NCBI GenBank assembly: GCA_021234155.1
Contig: JAJEKV010000053.1
Span: 8,811,798 to 8,875,797 of the forward strand
Origin: Isoetes taiwanensis
Taxonomy: Eukaryota > Streptophyta > Lycopodiopsida > Isoetales > Isoetaceae
Reading direction: 5' to 3'
Length of the DNA: 64,000 nt
Positions 59,601-64,000 of the stretch are shown here, in pieces. Every line of letters begins with the position of its first letter. The stretch's first letter is position 1. The translations under genes were made by a program, and so were the position numbers. The notes under the pieces were generated by a model. It worked only from the letters and a program-made list of their open reading frames with translations, did no database searches and was not told the origin of the DNA.

Positions 59601-60015
59601 CATGATTCTTCTCTTGTAACCTATTCTCGGAAAAACTGTCCTCCTTACTCTCTAACTTTTGTGACCTTGAATTTTCAGCTGCATGTGCTTGAAAAGATAA
59701 CCAATTTATTTGTTTCCCCTTCATCTCTTGAAGAAAATAAGCAACAGCAAAGGTTTGTGGAATTAGACCTCCCTGAGCATGTTGTCTATCAACATACACT
59801 TTCCTATAAAGATTCATGAACTCATTCCTCTTTGATAATTGGAGGTTCCTCAATTTGTAACAAGACTTAACCTTGTCTCCCCAAAATCGGTTTATTTCAT
59901 TCTGTTTATCAAACTCCTTTTCCCCCTTATATAGATATGTATATGACAATCCATCTGAGCTTAGTTCCTTTGAAGCTGTCATTTCACTACCACCCATGAT
60001 TATTTTCTCCACCAT
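56650..60015 (-). CDS. Intron-containing gene: coiled-coil protein with a RING-like zinc finger (span)
   Basis: The coordinates give the gene span, not one open frame. Exon 1 starts at M 60015 (MVEKIIMGGSEMTASKELSS) and runs to about 59540. Exon 2 starts near 58575 after a CACAG acceptor and encodes a long, charged helix (ESTEIELKKIESR, EKKEAFEEERQKW) that should form a coiled coil. A shift of one base near 58225 is then needed to reach GCNRVAAAIKRGISLDPQLP and a zinc-finger-like segment CIEANPDICPFCG...CNHKYHLQCL (58160-58030). Further exons appear at 57960-57840 (AKLICAMQCLKPGLEH, CSRDVCDDG), 57780-57590 (acidic, EEEKVNGKGNEENVEEE) and 57430-57180 (KMVDGKLYYGVPTGPFITP). The C-X2-C...C-X-H-X2-H-X2-C...C-X3-C spacing resembles RING-type ligands, so a ubiquitin-ligase-like or binding role is possible but unproven. 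Exon limits are approximate and the family is not recognised. Confidence 0.6.
58690..58890 (+). repeat. Intronic tandem repeat (CATATCTCAGGCTACAAACTAT)n
   Basis: ATATCTCAGGCTACAAACTA recurs at least five times, separated by AGCAACATACTATGAAACAA-like spacers, giving a mixed short/long period. It lies inside intron 1 of the minus-strand gene. The C1 copy (16020-16200) shows the same array with CTCAGG often read as CTCGGG or similar. Confidence 0.8.
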
Positions 60016-60859
60016 TCACTTCTTTGGTCTACAAATCGTTGACCTACAATAATAAGTCTCGATTCCTTTCATGATCTAGAAAAAAACTAAACTTGGCTAG
60101 GGCAGAACAACTTGCTGCCTTCCTTGAATTAGCCTCTCTCCTGTTATTCTTGACAAGCAGCGAGATACTTTCTGTGAGCCGAGAATGTCCGAAAGCTTTT
60201 ACATAACATAATTTGGAGATGTGAACTTGCCTTCCGTCCCTGTTGCGTCCCTGATTGAATGAATATGGAAGAGCTTCTCCGGAGGTGAATTTGCATCGAA
60301 ACGAAAGTGGGAATTTTGAAAAAATTTCAAAAAAATCGTTTCTTCCCACTTTTTCCCACATTTTTCCGTAAAGAATCCATTTTTGGAGGTATCCAAAAAT
60401 GGAATTTCTTTACGGGCATTAATAGCTCGTATTTCAAATTTTGAGGGCATATTTACTACAATTTTCAACTTCATTTTGTGGTTTCAAAATGCACATTTTT
60501 GTGCCACCCTATCATGCATCAACCCATATGTGTTTCCAAAGAAGAAAGAAAACACAAAGAATATCAAGGGCTGCAAGGGGACCCAAAAAATACAGAAGAT
60601 TATACAGACTCTGAGAAGAATAAAATAATGAGTACGCCTGGGAAGCTACAGCGCCACACCAAGAAAACTAAAGAATAAGAAAATATGCACCATAAAAAAT
60701 ATAGAAAAGAAACCATGGAACATTTGGAGGCTGCAGAGCAACCCAAAGTATGGAAACCAAAGACAGAGATGGTTAACGGACTAAAAAGAAAAAGAAATGG
60801 AAAGGGATGCAGATATGATCAGATGTAGACAAACCATCAAGGGAGGGAGGGTGAGGGAA

Positions 60860-61006
60860 ACTGGTAGGATAGAGAAGATGAAAAAACTAGCTCAAGAGAA
60901 CGCCGATGACGAAACAATGAAAGAGGCTGAATAAATAGGGAATGCAAAAAGGGGCGTCCCCATCCAAGGAATGTCGGTTCTATTGCTATCGCAATAGAAT
61001 CGTGGC
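60860..61006 (+). repeat. About 150-bp direct repeat (C2 copy)
   Basis: This matches 18147-18293 and 23103-23251. It includes most of the hairpin at 60962-61017. Confidence 0.75.
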
Positions 61007-61017
61007 ATTCCTAGGAT
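60962..61017. repeat. 56-bp hairpin with a 4-base loop
   Basis: The left arm ATCCAAGGAATG then TCGGTTCTATTGC, loop TATC, and right arm GCAATAGAATCG then TGGCATTCCTAGGAT pair almost throughout, with one A-A mismatch and a two-base bulge. The equivalent in C1 (18250-18303) keeps the apical CTATTGCTATCGCAATAG perfectly. Size and shape would suit a small foldback element or a small-RNA precursor. Confidence 0.75.
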
Positions 61018-64000
61018 GGGTCCTATGACAACATATATGTCGCTGGTAGAAGAGGAATAAATCTCAATATAGACAATGAAAGAAAAGAAGCCAGAATGAA
61101 ATACGTTCGATAGGAAGAGAGAAATGAGACCTCAAGGGTCACTGGAATAACATGAAACAGAATGTATAGATAAGGCTGATGGAAGACAAAGCAAAAGCGA
61201 AACGGCCACAAGTGTGAAGGCACAAAGAGAATAAACCCAGACAAAGGAGGATGAGCAGACTATGTCAGGCGAATGAAACAAACAAAATCATAGATCGAAC
61301 AACATAGGATGGCTAGACTACACGACATCAATGGAGCAGATGAGATAAAAGAGATAAGAGGGGATAAAGAGATAAAACGATAAAAGAGCAATGGGACAAA
61401 CAAGGAGAAGGGGCGAGGAAGGAGTTCCAGAGTACTGGGAGATAACTCATCTAGAGCAAAGGAGCAACCAAGGCAACCAGAGAAAAAAGAAGGAAGAGCA
61501 AACTAAGGAAAATGGAGCAAAGGGGAAAAAAGAGAAGATAGAGACAAAGGAGCCAAGAGAATCGAAATGAGCAGGTAAAGCCAGAGGCTGAACAATGAGA
61601 TGCATAAGAAAATGAAGAAAACAATAGAACAATGCCGTGAAAAATGGAAGAGGAGCATAAAAACGAAGGAGAAGATGGAATAGAACAGTAAGAGATGAGG
61701 AAAGGAATTCATGGAACAACAAGAAACAGAGCCATAAACATGACGACATCAACAGAGTGACGATGGCAAATGACTAATGCACCAATAAATACTACACTAA
61801 CAAAGATTCATAAATCCGAACTATCCTAACTAGCAAGAAACAAGGTGCAAGAAGACAAAGAAATCAAAGAAGAAACTGATGTAACTAAAGGAGTAATAGA
61901 ATCACCAGAGTAAAACAGAACAACAAGCCAAAAGGAAATTAATGAAGGAAACAGTGCAATCCGAATCGAATAAAGAAATGCCATCAAATGAAGCTACTGA
62001 GATAATGAGGAGCCTATAGTAAAAAGGGGCACAACAAACCCATAATAGAAGTCAAATCTAATAGAATAGATTGAAAATGTGGAGTAAAGAAAGGGAATAA
62101 CGAGTCCATAAGGATCACTGGAATAAAATGAAACAGAATGCATAGATGAGGATAATGGGATATATGGAGCAAGGGAAACAAATCTAAAACCGTAGATAAC
62201 AAAGGATCAATGCGAAAAAACACAGAAACATAAAAACTGGAGAAAAGGGGCAAAAAAATAACGAAATGACAAAAGTAAAAATGTCTATAAAAAAAAAAAA
62301 AAAAAAAAAAAAAACAACCTATTGACAAACTTGAACAAACAGAAACAAAAGCATAAAGCGCTTGAAAAAATAGAAATCATGGAAAAAACAAAATGAGTAG
62401 ACCCGTTAAAAAACAAATTGAGATATTGAAGCAATGGCGAGAGGATGGACCAAATCACAAAAACAAGTCCAAAAGAATACAAAATAACTGGAACAAGGAT
62501 ATGAAGCAATGAAGTGGAGTAGCTTAAAGCAAAAGGACAACTGTTTGATAAAATGATAAAAGAAGGGCAAAAGACACCGAGTGAAACCACTAGAACAACG
62601 GCACACAAAAAGGAGCTAAAGGGACCAACAACGGGCAAATAGCACCAAGGGATCAGATATCCATGCGAAGTAGAAGTGAACACAGCCAAAGTGAACACAA
62701 CGTGTAAAAGAACAAAAATGCAATATACGAGAACCATGCTAAATGGATCTAATGTTCATGTATCTGAAGAAAAAGAGTGCCTGCAATATAGGCATAAACA
62801 TGTAGAAATCTTAATGCAGAAAGGAATTATGTAGATGGCAATCAAGAACAGGGGGAAAATGAGTAAAAGAGTAAGCAGTACATAAGGCAATCAAGAATAC
62901 GGGCACCACTGACAACCATGCACAAAGCAACATAGAGAGAGTAAATGGAACATGTCAGGACAAGTAAAACCAAAAACCACAATGAAATCATGGAAGAAAG
63001 AGGCTCAAAAACTAAATAAGAAAAAATGAAAATTAGAAGAATTCGTGCCAATGAGACAACTAATATAGTCAAATCACCAAATCCTGACAAATTCATAACA
63101 CATGGGACCACCAGAATGGATCATAACTTACAATCTGGAACGAACCTGTGAGGGCAATACCAAGAATCAACCATGACACGCGAAACATTGAGCACTCAAA
63201 TTTTGACACCATGGCCAAAGATAACAAATAGTAAGCGAGCAATGGCACCAGAAGCATGGGCAAAGTGTCATGGAGCCATGGAGTAAATAGGAATAAGAAA
63301 ATGAGAGATAATAGAAATATACAAAAGAAATGGAAGTGACAAGGCAAATGAAAATAGTACCAAATGAAAATACAAGCACGTCAGAATGGAGAGAGTGGAC
63401 CACCTTCATGCAAAATACAACAAACTACCAAATCACGTAACCATATAATACCAACAAGCAATAACTGTGAATCTCATAACTTGCGAAAGAAGACCAATAA
63501 AATCCTTCCAAACCTTCCATTCACCACCCAGATGTTTGCTTAAACAAGCATTCCAAAAGCAACCGCATTCCAACGAAGTGAAATTAACTTACGATACAAA
63601 CACCATCAAATGCAACGTCCGAAGTTAGAGAAAAACCAGGGGCCATTTCAAAATGCAAGAAATCATATAAGGGGCATCAAATGCAACATATGAGGTTAGA
63701 GAGAATATATACGGGGCCTTTTGAATGCAAAAACCATCAAATGCAATGTTTGAGATTAGAGAAAATTAAGGGGCATTTCAAATGCAAAAAACTGGGGGTC
63801 GAACCTTAATCAAGATGCATGCAACCATCCATCTCTACCAATAAAGCAACGGCCATAAGAATGTCGATATCCACTGATGAATGGAGACGGAACTATGTCC
63901 ATGGAGATTCGTGGGCTCCTGAATGACCAAAAATGACCACTTGGTCTTGCGTAGGCATGTTATTAATGCAAATACCCCCTGAGAAGCTCATCAAGAGGAG
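61018..64000 (+). other. Purine-rich, gene-poor tract of C2
   Basis: This is the counterpart of the C1 purine-rich tract. A run of about 25 A lies at 62289-62313, where C1 has a shorter run. Minus-strand frames are Phe/Leu/Ser-rich shadows. No gene is supported. Confidence 0.55.

Larger units (their letters stand above)
58186..64000 (+). repeat. Large duplicated block C2 (matches 15513-21206)
   Basis: See C1. The block begins inside exon 2 of the minus-strand gene, covers its 5' part and about 4 kb upstream, and reaches the window end. C2 is the better preserved copy in its coding portion. Confidence 0.85.

Overview
This window looks like nuclear DNA from a flowering plant. It is dominated by repeats and relics, with few intact genes. 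The plant call rests on a complete Ty1/copia retrotransposon, fragments of a nepenthesin-type aspartic protease, an mTERF-family fragment, a plant-style NIF/FCP1-like phosphatase fragment, an intron-containing gene, and many MITE-like inverted repeats. I see no bacterial operon, rRNA, tRNA or CRISPR array.

Layout. 0-2.6 kb holds a very decayed aspartic protease copy and its downstream flank. 2.6-15.5 kb is anonymous, with two related LTR-like repeats (4.93 and 14.96 kb) and a GC-rich minisatellite (14.2-14.8 kb). 15.5-21.2 kb (C1) is a diverged copy of 58.2-64.0 kb (C2), which runs off the window end. Both carry the 5' part of a coiled-coil/zinc-finger gene followed by a strongly purine-rich tract. 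23.3-24.4 kb and 38.5-39.6 kb are copies of another block (D). 25.6-29.3 kb is a dead copia element rearranged into head-to-head halves.

The core of the window is a segmental duplication. Block A is 30.1-36.1 kb and block B is 39.6-50.0 kb. Each carries an mTERF C-terminal pseudogene followed by a truncated aspartic protease. Block B was later hit by a 4.76-kb copia element (43142-47902). That element has two identical 295-bp LTRs, a 5-bp target duplication, an open reading frame of 1363 codons with all catalytic motifs, and a primer site complementary to the anticodon arm of initiator tRNA-Met. Block A preserves the unfilled target. In B the 3' part of the protease has also been replaced by an unrelated 296-bp coding-like block.

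50-60 kb is a patchwork: a hairpin, tandem duplications, a short coding region split cleanly by a 716-bp hAT-like MITE with an 8-bp target duplication, a NIF phosphatase C-terminus next to a foldback element, and an intron-containing minus-strand gene (about 56.65-60.02 kb).

A caution for every pseudogene call: differences between diverged copies concentrate at CAG/CTG, which is the plant CHG methylation context. They typically appear as CG, CCGG or TCG. This looks like methylation-linked long-read consensus error, so some frameshifts outside the copia element may not be real. All homology statements come from reading motifs and comparing copies by eye; no database search or computed alignment was available.
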